Assembly (NCBI GenBank): GCA_018364155.1
Contig: JAGZMM010000005.1
Location: forward strand, 124,001 to 188,000
DNA: 64,000 nucleotides
Reading direction: 5' to 3'
DNA from: Clostridiales bacterium
Lineage (GTDB): Bacteria > Bacillota > Clostridia > Oscillospirales > Acutalibacteraceae
Both the position numbers and the translations under genes were made by a program. The notes under the pieces are model-generated. The model saw nothing but the letters and a program-made list of their open reading frames with translations. It searched no databases and was not told where the DNA came from. Of this stretch, positions 41,340 to 50,607 are shown one piece after another (positions within the stretch are counted from its first letter, which is position 1; the number at the start of each line of letters is the position of its first letter).

Positions 41340-41464
41340 GTTTGCCGCAAGGGAGGATGCGCCCCTGTTTTCCTGCAAAGGGAAAAAGAATCGATGCGTC
41401 GGTTTTTGGACGAAAGCAGAACGCCATGTATTTGACAGGCAGGAGAAGTAGGGACTTCTTCTGC

Positions 41465-42166
41465 TTATCTGGCGGATTCGTCCCCATCCACTTCCTGCAA
41501 AAGCAGGCGGGCGCAGTCGAAAAGCAGGCGGGTCAGCGCGTGAGGGGAGAGGGCGTCCCGGTCTGCCTCCCAATGCAGGTACCGCTCGATGACCGTATGG
41601 AAAAGCCCGGAATAGCATCCGGCCAGGTCCTCTTTTCGGGGGATATACTGGCCCGACTGCAAAAACCAAAGCTCCTGCAAGGCGAAGCAAGCGGTTTTAT
41701 ACGCGAGCTTAAGGCTTTCCAAATCCCCGCCCCCATCTTCAAACAGGTACCGGTGGCCGGCCGCGTGGTAGAGCCCGGAAGCGGCGATGCGAATGCTCGT
41801 GCGGATGTCCGATTCTCCAAAGGGAGGGGCGATGCCCTCCAATGACCCGAAGAGAGTGCGGCTGCCCATGGTGAATTGAAACATTTCGTGCGCGGGCCAG
41901 GCGGCAAGAGCGGCCGCATCCCCCACAAAACCGCACGCCTTTTCCCCTTGAGGCAGTTCGTTGAGAAGAGTCCGGTAATCGTCCAGGTCGGTAAGAGTCA
42001 GCTTGTCGAGAATCAGATGAATATCGATATCGCTTTCCTCAGTGGCTTCCCCTCTGGCATAGCTGCCCGATAGACCCAGGTACAAAAGCCGCGGGGCGAA
42101 CCTTGCCTGGCATTTCGATGTGAGAACTTGGGTGAATTCGTCAATCGCAACCAGATCTCGTTGCAT
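41465..42166 (-). CDS. Nucleotidyltransferase-domain protein with helical C-terminal domain
   Basis: A 233-residue protein. The catalytic motif GLSGSYARGEATEESDIDIHL near residue 31 gives the GSxxRG...SDxD metal site of the Pol-beta-like MNT fold. The C-terminal half is helical (LKLAYKTACFALQELWFLQ), as in aminoglycoside nucleotidyltransferases and HEPN-MNT pairs, but a HEPN RNase motif is not clear. Its start lies 26 bases inside the end of the MATE gene, so it is in that operon. The substrate (antibiotic or a toxin partner) is unknown. Confidence 0.75.
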   Translation of the reverse strand: MQRDLVAIDEFTQVLTSKCQARFAPRLLYLGLSGSYARGEATEESDIDIHLILDKLTLTDLDDYRTLLNELPQGEKACGFVGDAAALAAWPAHEMFQFTMGSRTLFGSLEGIAPPFGESDIRTSIRIAASGLYHAAGHRYLFEDGGGDLESLKLAYKTACFALQELWFLQSGQYIPRKEDLAGCYSGLFHTVIERYLHWEADRDALSPHALTRLLFDCARLLLQEVDGDESAR

Positions 42167-43460
42167 GCTTGCATCGCTTCCTTTCGAGTAAAATAAAGAG
42201 AAGGCTCAGCCCCATGGAAAATACCTGGGAAAACAAAACGGAAAGCCAGGTACCGGTGATTCCAAAAAGCGGGGGGATAAGCAGCAGGGAGAGTCCCAGA
42301 AAAGCAGGCTCCCCGTAAATGAGAGCGGCGGCGAAACCGTGTTGGTTGGTGGCATAGAAATAAGCGGTGGTTACCCGGGAAACGCTGACGCACAGATAGC
42401 CCCAGATAAAAATGGGCAGCACGTCGGCTACCATCTGTGTTACCTGTTGGGAAGCCCCAAACAGTGCCGCCGCCTCGTTTCGGCAGAAAAACAGCACGCC
42501 CATGCAAAGAAGCCCCACCAAAAGCGCAAACCCATACGCCAAGCGGCGCACCGCTTTGGTTTTCACTCCGTTGCCTTCTCCAAAGGAACGGCTGAAAAGC
42601 GGTTGGCTGCCGTCACTGACCCCCTGCAAAAGCAGCATCACCACCGCCGAAATATAGCTGATGGGCGCGTAGCAGGTGACCGCTAAGGCCCCGCCGAACA
42701 GGACCGCGCTTTTGTTGACGAAAATCAGGGTAAGGTTTGGCGAGAAGGTCAGTCCAAAGGGAGAGATGCCCGCCTTTAAGAGCGTCAAAAGCAAAGCCCT
42801 GCCTCTTCCTCCAAACCGCAGAAGAGGCCTTTCCTTTTTGAAAAGGAAGAAGAGGAGGCAGACCAGGAAGGTCACGCCCTGGCCGATGACGGTGGCGGCC
42901 GCCGCTCCCGTCATTCCAAAGGGCAGCTTCCAGACGAACAGGTAGTCGAGCACTATGTTCGTAACAAAGCCCGCCATCATGGCAGCCATGGCCGTCACCG
43001 ACCCGCCCATGTTGCGAATGAAGGGGACGAGCCCAGTTGCCAGCACCTGAAACAAAGCGCCGTATGCGATGCAGCGGATATACTCCAGGCCCAACGCATG
43101 GATTTTCCCCGATGCGCCGAACAGCGTCAGCAGCCCGGGTGCGCACAGAAGAAGCGCAAAGGTAAAGAGAGCGCCCGTCCCAAGCAGAACCAGCAGGGCC
43201 ATGCCGAAATACTGGTTGCCGCGTACCTGGTCCTTCGCCCCCATGCAGATGGCATACTCAATGGCGCCGCCCAGCCCGATGCCGGTACCTGCCGCCTGCA
43301 GAAGCGCAGTCATGGGATAGGCAATGTTGATGGCGGCCAGCGCGTTGTCGCCCAGGGCGTTTCCGACGAAGAAGCCGTCCGCAATGGCGTAAATCCCCGA
43401 CAGGGCGAAAGCCAGCATGGACGGGAGCACATACCGGAAAAATTCCTTAGAAAACTTCAA
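42141..43460 (-). CDS. MATE-family efflux transporter 1
   Basis: A 439-residue protein with 12 predicted membrane helices and the two-fold MATE repeat; it starts MKFSKEFFRYVLPSMLAFAL, and the second half begins near residue 230 (LKAGISPFGLTF). Exports cationic drugs or metabolites with Na+ or H+. It is the second gene of an operon led by a MarR regulator (ATGA overlap at 43457-43460). A nucleotidyltransferase gene follows it. Confidence 0.93.
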   Translation of the reverse strand: MKFSKEFFRYVLPSMLAFALSGIYAIADGFFVGNALGDNALAAINIAYPMTALLQAAGTGIGLGGAIEYAICMGAKDQVRGNQYFGMALLVLLGTGALFTFALLLCAPGLLTLFGASGKIHALGLEYIRCIAYGALFQVLATGLVPFIRNMGGSVTAMAAMMAGFVTNIVLDYLFVWKLPFGMTGAAAATVIGQGVTFLVCLLFFLFKKERPLLRFGGRGRALLLTLLKAGISPFGLTFSPNLTLIFVNKSAVLFGGALAVTCYAPISYISAVVMLLLQGVSDGSQPLFSRSFGEGNGVKTKAVRRLAYGFALLVGLLCMGVLFFCRNEAAALFGASQQVTQMVADVLPIFIWGYLCVSVSRVTTAYFYATNQHGFAAALIYGEPAFLGLSLLLIPPLFGITGTWLSVLFSQVFSMGLSLLFILLERKRCKHATRSGCD

Positions 43461-43894
43461 CCACTCACCTCTTTAAAAAGTTGATTGTACCGGGCGGTGT
43501 TCTCAAGCAGAGCCTTGGTGCGTCTGGGTCCAAGCTTTTCCCAGACCAGGCACTCATGCGCCTGCAAGTCCTCAGCGACAGCGCACAGAACCTGTCTGCC
43601 CGTTTGAGTCAAACCGATGATTTTGTTACGCCGGTCAACCTCAGAAGGAGTCAGCACCACCCATTCCTTTTTCACAAAGGCTTTCAGAATGGTGTGGACC
43701 GTTTGCTTGGGCAAAAGCCACTGGGTGCAGATATCCGTTTGCTTGCAGTTCCCGTCCGCTTCCACCAGCGACAGGGCCACCAGCAGCTCGTAAAAAGACA
43801 GGCCTCGTTTTTCCGCCCATTTCTCATACATGGCGTTGGATTCCTGCCAAAGAGCCGTATAGACTTTTAGTTGTTCGAATCCTTCTTGATCCAT
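43457..43894 (-). CDS. MarR-family regulator 1
   Basis: A 145-residue winged-helix regulator: DICTQWLLPKQTVHTILKAF is the recognition region and SEVDRRNKIIGLTQTGRQVL the wing. I start at ATG 43894 with GGGAGGA upstream. It leads the operon and likely represses its own promoter through the palindrome at 43910; a ligand exported by the MATE pump would relieve this. The stop overlaps the MATE start by four bases. Confidence 0.9.
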   Translation of the reverse strand: MDQEGFEQLKVYTALWQESNAMYEKWAEKRGLSFYELLVALSLVEADGNCKQTDICTQWLLPKQTVHTILKAFVKKEWVVLTPSEVDRRNKIIGLTQTGRQVLCAVAEDLQAHECLVWEKLGPRRTKALLENTARYNQLFKEVSG

Positions 43895-43909
43895 TGCCAT
43901 TCCTCCCAT

Positions 43910-43955
43910 TAGTCTGTTGGCAGACTAGAATAGCACAACAAAATGACAAAGTCAA
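43910..43955 (-). promoter_or_regulatory. Promoter and perfect operator palindrome of the MarR1-MATE1 operon
   Basis: On the minus strand TTGACT (43950-43955), 17 bases, TATTCT (43927-43932), directly joined to TAGTCTG-N4-CAGACTA (43910-43927). The palindrome covers the expected transcription start, a repressing position for MarR dimers. Confidence 0.75.
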
Positions 43956-44075
43956 GCCTGTTTCTTATAAGGAAAAGGCGGCCTTCGGCCCAGCTCTTAC
44001 CGTCTGAGAATAAAAAACAAAATCCCGGCTGCAAGAAGCGCCGGGATTCTGCTGGATACGAATAGAATAATGGGA

Positions 44076-44525
44076 TCAGGAAGGCCGGCTTTGAAAATAT
44101 ATACCGACGTTTTTCGCCACCTTCTGCAGCAGCTCAAAGAAAATGGCCCGCTCCACTTGGGTCATGTTTTCTGTGATCTGCAGCGCCCACTCTTCCCCGA
44201 TCTGCTTGAGGGCGGGGTACAACTCCCTTGCCTTCTGCGTAGGGGAGACGTCGGTGGAACGGCAGTCCTTTTCATTGGGCTGACGGGAAACGTATCCCTC
44301 TTGCTCAAGCTTACCGAGCATCTTTGCCACCGTGCTTTTGTCCATATCCAGATAGGAGCAAAAGCAGTGCTGCGCCACCTTTCCCTGCTCGCAAGTGAGC
44401 AGGATGAAAGGAGCCTGGCCGCTGGTCAGCCCAAGAGGGTTGATCCGCTCGTTTAAATACATCTGGGTCTTGCGGTAGATCTGTGAAATCGGCTTCAATA
44501 TATCCGGCATGGATGCCTCGTCCAT
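44076..44525 (-). CDS. MarR-family regulator 2
   Basis: A 149-residue winged-helix protein (MDEASMPDILKPISQIYRKT). The recognition helix is in FCSYLDMDKSTVAKMLGKLE and the wing in RQPNEKDCRSTDVSPTQKA. Start ATG 44525 or 44531; AGAAGGGAA is best placed for 44525. It is divergent from the second MATE gene, and an operator-like palindrome lies in the shared control region, so it probably represses both itself and the pump. Confidence 0.9.
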   Translation of the reverse strand: MDEASMPDILKPISQIYRKTQMYLNERINPLGLTSGQAPFILLTCEQGKVAQHCFCSYLDMDKSTVAKMLGKLEQEGYVSRQPNEKDCRSTDVSPTQKARELYPALKQIGEEWALQITENMTQVERAIFFELLQKVAKNVGIYFQSRPS

Positions 44526-44552
44526 TTCCATTTCCCTTCTTTGTGCATTGGT

Positions 44553-44597
44553 TTGCATTGCAACCCTAATCATAGGCAATCTTTTTCGCTCTGTCAA
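44553..44597 (-). promoter_or_regulatory. Promoter and TTGCATTGCAA palindrome of MarR2
   Basis: On the minus strand TTGACA (44592-44597), 17 bases, TATGAT (44569-44574), followed by the palindrome TTGCATTGCAA (44553-44563) at the expected start. TGCATTG is also repeated directly at 44544-44550 and 44554-44560. Confidence 0.72.
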
Positions 44598-44608
44598 GAG
44601 ATTTTCCC

Positions 44609-44637
44609 TTGACAAGAAAAATGGAAAGGCGTAGAAT
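44609..44637 (+). promoter_or_regulatory. Divergent promoter of MATE2
   Basis: TTGACA (44609-44614), 17-base spacer, TAGAAT (44632-44637). The two -35 boxes of the divergent promoters are 11 bases apart. Confidence 0.85.
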
Positions 44638-44734
44638 GACGAAACGGTGTGTTTGTTGTATATATTTGACGAGGTTGGCTGGCTGCTTGGTTGCAAGGCA
44701 AACGGTTTGACCGATGAAATTAATGGAGGGAAAC

Positions 44735-46117
44735 ATGAGTCAAAAGGAAATTCCAATGAAGGAAAACAAAATGGGCGTCATGTCCGAAAATAAGCTGCTT
44801 ATCACCATGTCGCTGCCCATGGTGATTTCCATGCTGGTCCAGGCGCTTTATAACATTGTGGACAGCATGTTCGTGGCCCAGATCAGTGAGAATGCGCTGA
44901 CGGCGGTGTCTCTGGCCTTCCCGGCCCAGAACCTGATGATCGCGGTGGCCACCGGTACGGGAGTCGGCATCAACGCCCTGCTTTCCAAGAGCCTGGGAGA
45001 GAAGAACTTCCCATTGGCCAATAAGGTGGCGGAAAACGGGGTTTTTCTTGCCGTACTCAGCTTCCTGGCCTTTGCGCTCTTGGGCGGCTTTTTCTCGAGA
45101 ACCTTCTTTTTGATGCAGACTGACATCGGGGAAATTGTAGACGCGGGGACCGATTATTTGGTCATCTGCTGTGTTTGTTCCTTCGGTATTTTCTTACAGG
45201 TCACCTTTGAAAGGCTGCTTCAGTCCACCGGTAAGACCTTCTATACCATGATTACCCAGGGGACCGGCGCCATCATTAATATTATTTTTGACCCCATCCT
45301 GATTTTCGGCCTGGCCGGGTTCCCGAAAATGGGCGTGGCCGGGGCAGCTGCGGCTACCGTATTCGGCCAGATCGTAGCGGCAGTGATGGCGTATTTCTTT
45401 AACCGGCACAAAAACCATGAGCTGCATCTGGAAATCCGCAAGTACCGGCCAAGCGGGGCGGTCATCCGCAAAATTTACGGGGTTGGCGTGCCCTCCATCA
45501 TTATGGCGTCTCTGGGCTCGGTCATGACCTTTGGGATGAACAAGATCCTGATGTCGTTTACCTCCACGGCTACGGCAGTCTTCGGCGTATATTTCAAGCT
45601 GCAGAGCTTTGTGTTTATGCCGGTGTTTGGACTGAATAACGGTATGGTCCCCATTATTGCGTATAACTACGGCGCCCGCAAAAGAAGCCGGATCGTGAAA
45701 ACCATCAAGCTGAGCATCTGCTATGCGGTGGGAATGATGCTTTTGGGCCTTGCCGCCTTCTGGATTTTTACCCCTCAGCTTCTCTCCATCTTCAATGCTT
45801 CCCAGACCATGCTGGAAATCGGCGTGCCGGCGTTGCGCATCATCAGCCTAAGCTTCCTGTTCGCGGGCTTTGGAATCTGTACCCTTTCCATCTGTCAGGC
45901 GCTGGGGCATGGCTTTTTGAGCCTGACGGTATCGCTCATCCGCCAATTGGTGGTGCTGTTGCCGGTTGCGTTTGTGCTGTCGAAACTCGGTGGCCTGTCG
46001 TTGGTTTGGTGGGCATTCCCCATTGCAGAGCTTGTTTCCGTTGTGCTGTGCGTGATCTATTTGCGCCGTATTTTCCGAAAGGAAATCGATCCTTTGGAAA
46101 ATAAGACTACGAACTAG
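44735..46117 (+). CDS. MATE-family efflux transporter 2
   Basis: A 460-residue 12-helix MATE transporter. The N-terminal KLLITMSLPMVISMLVQALY and VDSMFVAQISENAL blocks, with the mirrored pattern after residue 240, are typical of the NorM/VmrA-type group. Start ATG 44735 follows GGAGGG by four bases. It is monocistronic, controlled from the divergent MarR2 region, and different in sequence from MATE1, so it is not a recent duplication. Confidence 0.95.
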   Translation: MSQKEIPMKENKMGVMSENKLLITMSLPMVISMLVQALYNIVDSMFVAQISENALTAVSLAFPAQNLMIAVATGTGVGINALLSKSLGEKNFPLANKVAENGVFLAVLSFLAFALLGGFFSRTFFLMQTDIGEIVDAGTDYLVICCVCSFGIFLQVTFERLLQSTGKTFYTMITQGTGAIINIIFDPILIFGLAGFPKMGVAGAAAATVFGQIVAAVMAYFFNRHKNHELHLEIRKYRPSGAVIRKIYGVGVPSIIMASLGSVMTFGMNKILMSFTSTATAVFGVYFKLQSFVFMPVFGLNNGMVPIIAYNYGARKRSRIVKTIKLSICYAVGMMLLGLAAFWIFTPQLLSIFNASQTMLEIGVPALRIISLSFLFAGFGICTLSICQALGHGFLSLTVSLIRQLVVLLPVAFVLSKLGGLSLVWWAFPIAELVSVVLCVIYLRRIFRKEIDPLENKTTN

Positions 46118-46134
46118 TTTTTTTCTAAAGGAAG

Positions 46135-46172
46135 AAAACCCGCCTGTGCATTTTTGCACAGGCGGGTTTTTG
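46135..46172 (+). terminator. Terminator after MATE2
   Basis: AAAACCCGCCTGTGCA pairs perfectly with TGCACAGGCGGGTTTT over TTTT; T-run on the plus strand. Confidence 0.93.
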
Positions 46173-46296
46173 CTCATCGGTGTTTAGATGGAGGCGTTCC
46201 CTGGCCCAATGATTTTATAAAAAAGGATTTTCCCACGGCTTAGGCCTTCTGCTTTCCGGGCAGTTTTGATCGTAGCAAACGCAGAAAAGCGTAGTT

Positions 46297-46338
46297 GCAA
46301 AAAGCCTATCCTTCGATCCTAGATCGAAGGATAGGCTT
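46297..46338 (-). terminator. Terminator after mreB-like gene
   Basis: A perfect 17-bp stem (46302-46318 with 46322-46338) over CTA, followed by TTTTTGC on the minus strand. Confidence 0.9.
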
Positions 46339-46355
46339 AAAATACTCAAATGGAT

Positions 46356-47381
46356 TTATTTGCGAAGATCCTCTACGGTGCGGTAATTGTACACTCCGCC
46401 CTGAAGCTGGTCGATGTAAGGGAGAGCCTCACCGGTTCCTTTGACTACGCAGGAAATGGGGTCTTCCGGGATACGAACCTGTACGCCGGTTTTCGAGGTA
46501 ATCAGTTCACTCAAGCCGCCCAGTAGCGCGGAACCTCCTGTCACCACAATACCATCGGAGAAAATATCCCCAATGAGTTCCGGAGGCGTCTGCTCTAGCA
46601 CCCCTTGGATGGCCGACATGAGGGTCTGTACGGGTTCTTCAATGGCTTCCATAATATCGGTCGAGGTCACTTCCACCGCCTGAGGCAGGCCGTTCATGGC
46701 GTTGCGCCCCTTTGCAATAGCCGTGCGCTCCTCGCCCAGCGGATAGACCGTGCCCGCTTCAATCTTCAGCTTTTCCGCCATGCGGTTGCCGATGTGAATG
46801 GAGTACTTGCGCCGGACATAACGGATGATAGCCTCGTCAAAGTCGTTGCCCGCCACTTTTATGGATTCGGACACCGCCACTCCATAAAGAGAAAGCACCG
46901 CAATGTCCGTGGTGCCGCCGCCAATGTCCACCACCATGCTGCCGTGGGGGGCGGAAATGTCCACTCCTGCGCCGATGGCCGCCGCCACCGGTTCCTCTAT
47001 CGGGTACACCCGGCTGGCGCCTGCGGCGAGAATGGCGTCCAAAAGAGCACGCTGCTCCACGCCGGTGACCCGGCTGGGCATACACACCACCACCTGCGGC
47101 TTAAAGAGCTTATTGCCGCACACTCGTTTTAGAAAAGCGGTGAGCATCTGCTCGGCCAAATGGCAGTCGGAAATGACGCCCTGATCCAGCGGATAGATCG
47201 CTGCGATCCCCTTGTGGGTGCGGCCGAGCATTTTATACGCTTCATCGCCGACCTTTAATACCTCGTCGGTATAAGTATTGGTAGCTACCACCGACGGTTC
47301 GTTTAATACCACGCCCCGCCCCTGAATGTAGATCAGGGTGGTGGAGGTGCCAAGGTCAATTCCAATGTCCGAGCCGAGCAT
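46356..47381 (-). CDS. MreB/Mbl-type actin-like cell-shape protein
   Basis: A 341-residue actin-fold ATPase that organises wall synthesis in rods. Phosphate-1 motif is IGIDLGTSTTLIYI, phosphate-2 VVDIGGGTTDIAVLS, and the adenosine motif GIVVTGGSALLGGL. I start at ATG 47381, 30 residues into a longer open frame, because MLGSDIGIDLGTS is the family N-terminus. The gene stands alone without mreC or mreD, as Mbl-type genes often do. It is on the same strand and downstream of comFC. Confidence 0.92.
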   Translation of the reverse strand: MLGSDIGIDLGTSTTLIYIQGRGVVLNEPSVVATNTYTDEVLKVGDEAYKMLGRTHKGIAAIYPLDQGVISDCHLAEQMLTAFLKRVCGNKLFKPQVVVCMPSRVTGVEQRALLDAILAAGASRVYPIEEPVAAAIGAGVDISAPHGSMVVDIGGGTTDIAVLSLYGVAVSESIKVAGNDFDEAIIRYVRRKYSIHIGNRMAEKLKIEAGTVYPLGEERTAIAKGRNAMNGLPQAVEVTSTDIMEAIEEPVQTLMSAIQGVLEQTPPELIGDIFSDGIVVTGGSALLGGLSELITSKTGVQVRIPEDPISCVVKGTGEALPYIDQLQGGVYNYRTVEDLRK

Positions 47382-47463
47382 ACGTGATTCACCGTTTCCC
47401 CGCGCCAGATTTTTGTGAAGAAACCGCCTGCTTTGCGCGGCAAACAGGCGAATGAAAAGAAGC

Positions 47464-48324
47464 TTATGCAAGCGGCTCGGTATGATTACCCTTGCCGATT
47501 TGTGCCATGGGTTTTACGCCGGCGGGCTTTTCCGTCCCTACTTGAGAGGAATAGATTCCCTTTGTTACCAAACCCACAGGACTCTTTGCATTATACGATA
47601 TTTTTATGGCTTTTACAAGCGTTCTCGCGCGGGTTACGGTACAAACCACGCAAAAAACTTCCCTTGCCCCGGCTTCCTTGAGCACCTTGGCGCATTCGTT
47701 GAGGGTGGCACCAGTGGTCATAATGTCGTCCACCAAAAGAATCGTTTTTCCCACAATTGCCTGCGCGTTTTCCACGCCATAAGCGCCCAACACGTTCGAC
47801 CACCGGTCCCGCGCGCCCATAGAATGCTGAGGCGGGCAGTCGAGCACCTTGCGAAGAACATCGGCGGCGAAGGGCTTCTTCAGCAGGGCGGCTACCTGCT
47901 GGCCCAAAAGCTGTGCATGGTTGTAGCCTCGTTTTTTGACCGTGCTTTTGCTGGCCGGCACGCAGCACACCACGTCCGCAGGATTGCCGCCGTATTCCCG
48001 TACCACCGTATCGTACATCTGGGCGCCCAGCACCGCCGCTGCTTCCGTACGTCCGTAAAACTTCAGCCGCAGCACGGCGGACTTGGCCCGGCCTTCATAA
48101 TAGAAGGGAGCGACGCAGCGGCAGAACTGGTAGCGCTTGCGGCATTTGCAATAGGGCAGGCCCCTCCCGCAGGTTTTACAGATGGGCGCCTGCACCCATG
48201 CCAGCTTTTTCACACAGTCGGGACAAATGGTTTCCTTCGGGGAGATCACCGCGCTGCAAAATGCGCAGCGCTTTGGATAGATCCAATGCAAAACGGTGGA
48301 TTTGACGCGCTCAAAAAATCCCAA
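47464..48324 (-). CDS. comFC: ComFC-type phosphoribosyltransferase-fold competence protein
   Basis: A 286-residue protein. The N-terminal zinc finger has CAFC, CPDC, CKTCGRGLPYCKC; the C-terminal PRTase domain has the PRPP loop ILLVDDIMTTGAT. In competent bacteria it acts with ComFA in uptake of single-stranded DNA. The last ~40 residues (from about 250, GIYSSQVGTEKPAG) extend past the usual end. It starts immediately after the RecD2 stop codon, so the genes are co-transcribed. No comFA lies here. Confidence 0.92.
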   Translation of the reverse strand: MGFFERVKSTVLHWIYPKRCAFCSAVISPKETICPDCVKKLAWVQAPICKTCGRGLPYCKCRKRYQFCRCVAPFYYEGRAKSAVLRLKFYGRTEAAAVLGAQMYDTVVREYGGNPADVVCCVPASKSTVKKRGYNHAQLLGQQVAALLKKPFAADVLRKVLDCPPQHSMGARDRWSNVLGAYGVENAQAIVGKTILLVDDIMTTGATLNECAKVLKEAGAREVFCVVCTVTRARTLVKAIKISYNAKSPVGLVTKGIYSSQVGTEKPAGVKPMAQIGKGNHTEPLA

Positions 48325-50538
48325 TTATGCATCCTCCTCTCTTTGACAAAGAAAGGTCTTCAGCCCAGAATAGCGTTTGGTCTTACGGTTATTATACACC
48401 ATATCGGCGACGATCTGCGCCTGCCCGACCAAAATCAGCAGGGTTTTCGCCCGGGTGACCGCCGTATACAACAGGTTTCGGTAGCTCAGCAGAGGCGGCA
48501 CCGAGAAAAGCGGCAAAATTACCGCCTCAAATTCACTTCCCTGGCTTTTGTGCACCGTGGTGGCATAGGCAAGCTCCAAGTCGACAGCGGCCTCCGCCGT
48601 ATAAAGCGCCACCCGGTCCTCAAACCGGATGGTCATGCTGGCGCTGGCCCGGTCCACCTCTTCAAGGACGCCGATGTCCCCGTTGAACACCCCTTCGCCC
48701 TCGGTTCCGTCGTCCCGGGTCCAGGGGATGGAATAGTTGTTTTTGACCTGCATGACCTTATCGCCCTGACGGAACAGGGCGGCTCCCACCTTGATTTCCC
48801 GTTTGTCCGCGTCAGGCGGGTTTAGCACCTCCTGCAGCCGCAGGTTCAATTGTACCGTACCCGTTTCCCCCTTGCGTCCGGGGCAGAGCACCTGGATCTC
48901 CCCGAATGGGGAATACCCGTAGGCAGCGGGCAGCCGGGTGGAACACAGGTCGCACACCGTTTGCACCACTCGGTCAGAAGTTTTAGCCGAGAGAAAGAAA
49001 AAGTCGCTGTCTTTTTTCGTAAGTTCAGGCAGTTCCCCGCGGACGATCTTATGCGCATTCGTAATGATGGTGCTTTCACTTGCCTGGCGGAATACCTCCG
49101 TAAGCGCTACCACCGGCAGCAGCTTCGAGTCAATCAGGTCGCCCAGCACGTTTCCCGCGCCTACCGGAGGCAGCTGGTCGTTGTCTCCCACTAGGATCAG
49201 CCGGCAGCCCAGCCGCAGCGCCCGCAGCAGGCTTTCAAACAGCAGAACATCCACCATGGACAGCTCGTCCACCACCACCGCATCGCAGTCGAGGGGGTTT
49301 CTCTCGTTGCGGGAAAAAACCGGCCGGTCATTCTGGTCCCACTCCACCTCCAAAAGCCGGTGTAGGGTCTTGGCTTCCTTGCCTGTCACTTCGGAAATGC
49401 GCTTGGCTGCCCGGCCAGTAGGAGCGGCGATCACCACCTGTTCACCATTTTCCTCCAAGAGGCGGATGATGCCGTTTAAGGTGGTGGTCTTGCCGGTGCC
49501 CGGCCCGCCGGTCAGAATGAGAAGCCCTTTGTTGAGCGCCTGGTCGATGGCGCTGCGCTGCAGGGGATCGAACGTAATCCCCATCTGCTGCTCGATCATC
49601 GAGATGCCTTCGTTTACGCCGGAGCAGGGAGGCGGGGTAAACTGCAGCATCAGCTTGATGCGTCCGGCGGCGTAGGATTCCGCCCGGTGGGCGTTGGGCA
49701 AAAAGACAAACGAGCCGTTGGGAAACTCTTCTTCCTTGAGTTCCATTCCTTCGATCATCTCGCTGAGCGCTGCGAAACACAGCTCTTCTTCCACGCCCAG
49801 CCGTCCGGCCGTCACCTGGGCTACCTTCTGCAAGGGCAGACAAGTGTGGCCGTTGCCGAAGTTATGCCGCAGCACGTAGAGAATGCCCGCCTTGATACGG
49901 GTTTCGTCGTCCGCCGGTCGTTCCATCGACCGGGCGATTTCATCCGCCCGGTCGAAACTGATGCCGATGCCTTCCACACAGAGATTGTAGGGACTTTCCC
50001 GCACCTTATCCACCGTAGAAGAACCCCATTTTTTCCAGGCGTTCATGGTTTCGTTGGGAGTCAGCCCGTACTGGGACAGGTTGACCATGGCTTCCCGGAT
50101 GCCGAACTTCTGAGAATAATCCTCCCCGATGGCCTTGGCCTTGGCGAGAGAGATTCCTTTGATTTCGCTTAGGCGCTCCGGTTCGTTTTCGAGGATCTGG
50201 AGCGTTTTCTCGCCGAACTTCATGACGAGCCTGGAAGCGGTGGCCGGGCCAATCCCCTTGACCGCGCCCGAGGACAGATAGCGCAAAATCGCAGTTTCGC
50301 TCACCGGCTGGGAGCGCTCCATATATTCGGCTTTGAACTGGGCGCCGAAGTTGGGATGGGTGCCCCAATGGCCCAGGAGCTTCACTTCCTCTCCTGCGTA
50401 GACCTCCGGCAGCACCCCCACCACCGTCACCAGTTCCTCATAGGCTTCCAGCTCCAGCACCGTCCAGCCGGAGACCTCGTTGCGGAAGGTCACCGTATTG
50501 ACCGTTCCTTCCAGGCGTTCCATGTCGTCCCTGTCCAT
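48325..50538 (-). CDS. recD2: RecD2-type ATP-dependent 5'-3' DNA helicase
   Basis: A 737-residue SF1B helicase. Residues 1-95 are an OB-like domain, 95-220 helix-hairpin-helix repeats (GIGPATASRLVMKFG and KGISLAKAKAIGE), and 335-700 the two RecA domains: Walker A GGPGTGKTTTL, Walker B VVVDELSMVD, and the motif VI region TTVHKSQGSEFEAVI with the UvrD-like end block. I start at ATG 50538 (GGAAGGGA upstream). The stand-alone form without RecBC acts in repair and mismatch-linked processes. It leads the recD2-comFC operon. Confidence 0.95.
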   Translation of the reverse strand: MDRDDMERLEGTVNTVTFRNEVSGWTVLELEAYEELVTVVGVLPEVYAGEEVKLLGHWGTHPNFGAQFKAEYMERSQPVSETAILRYLSSGAVKGIGPATASRLVMKFGEKTLQILENEPERLSEIKGISLAKAKAIGEDYSQKFGIREAMVNLSQYGLTPNETMNAWKKWGSSTVDKVRESPYNLCVEGIGISFDRADEIARSMERPADDETRIKAGILYVLRHNFGNGHTCLPLQKVAQVTAGRLGVEEELCFAALSEMIEGMELKEEEFPNGSFVFLPNAHRAESYAAGRIKLMLQFTPPPCSGVNEGISMIEQQMGITFDPLQRSAIDQALNKGLLILTGGPGTGKTTTLNGIIRLLEENGEQVVIAAPTGRAAKRISEVTGKEAKTLHRLLEVEWDQNDRPVFSRNERNPLDCDAVVVDELSMVDVLLFESLLRALRLGCRLILVGDNDQLPPVGAGNVLGDLIDSKLLPVVALTEVFRQASESTIITNAHKIVRGELPELTKKDSDFFFLSAKTSDRVVQTVCDLCSTRLPAAYGYSPFGEIQVLCPGRKGETGTVQLNLRLQEVLNPPDADKREIKVGAALFRQGDKVMQVKNNYSIPWTRDDGTEGEGVFNGDIGVLEEVDRASASMTIRFEDRVALYTAEAAVDLELAYATTVHKSQGSEFEAVILPLFSVPPLLSYRNLLYTAVTRAKTLLILVGQAQIVADMVYNNRKTKRYSGLKTFLCQREEDA

Positions 50539-50576
50539 TTGCTCGTCCCTTCCGCATATGAAATGATACACAGATA

Positions 50577-50605
50577 AGTATAAGCCAAAGTGCTGCGCTT
50601 GTAAA
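50577..50605 (-). promoter_or_regulatory. Promoter of recD2-comFC
   Basis: On the minus strand TTTACA (50600-50605), 17 bases, TATACT (50577-50582). Confidence 0.75.
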
Positions 50606-50607
50606 CC

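Noticed and set aside
47452..48825. 457-codon plus-strand frame over comFC and recD2
   Set aside because: Shadow of genes with clear zinc-finger, PRPP and helicase motifs on the other strand.
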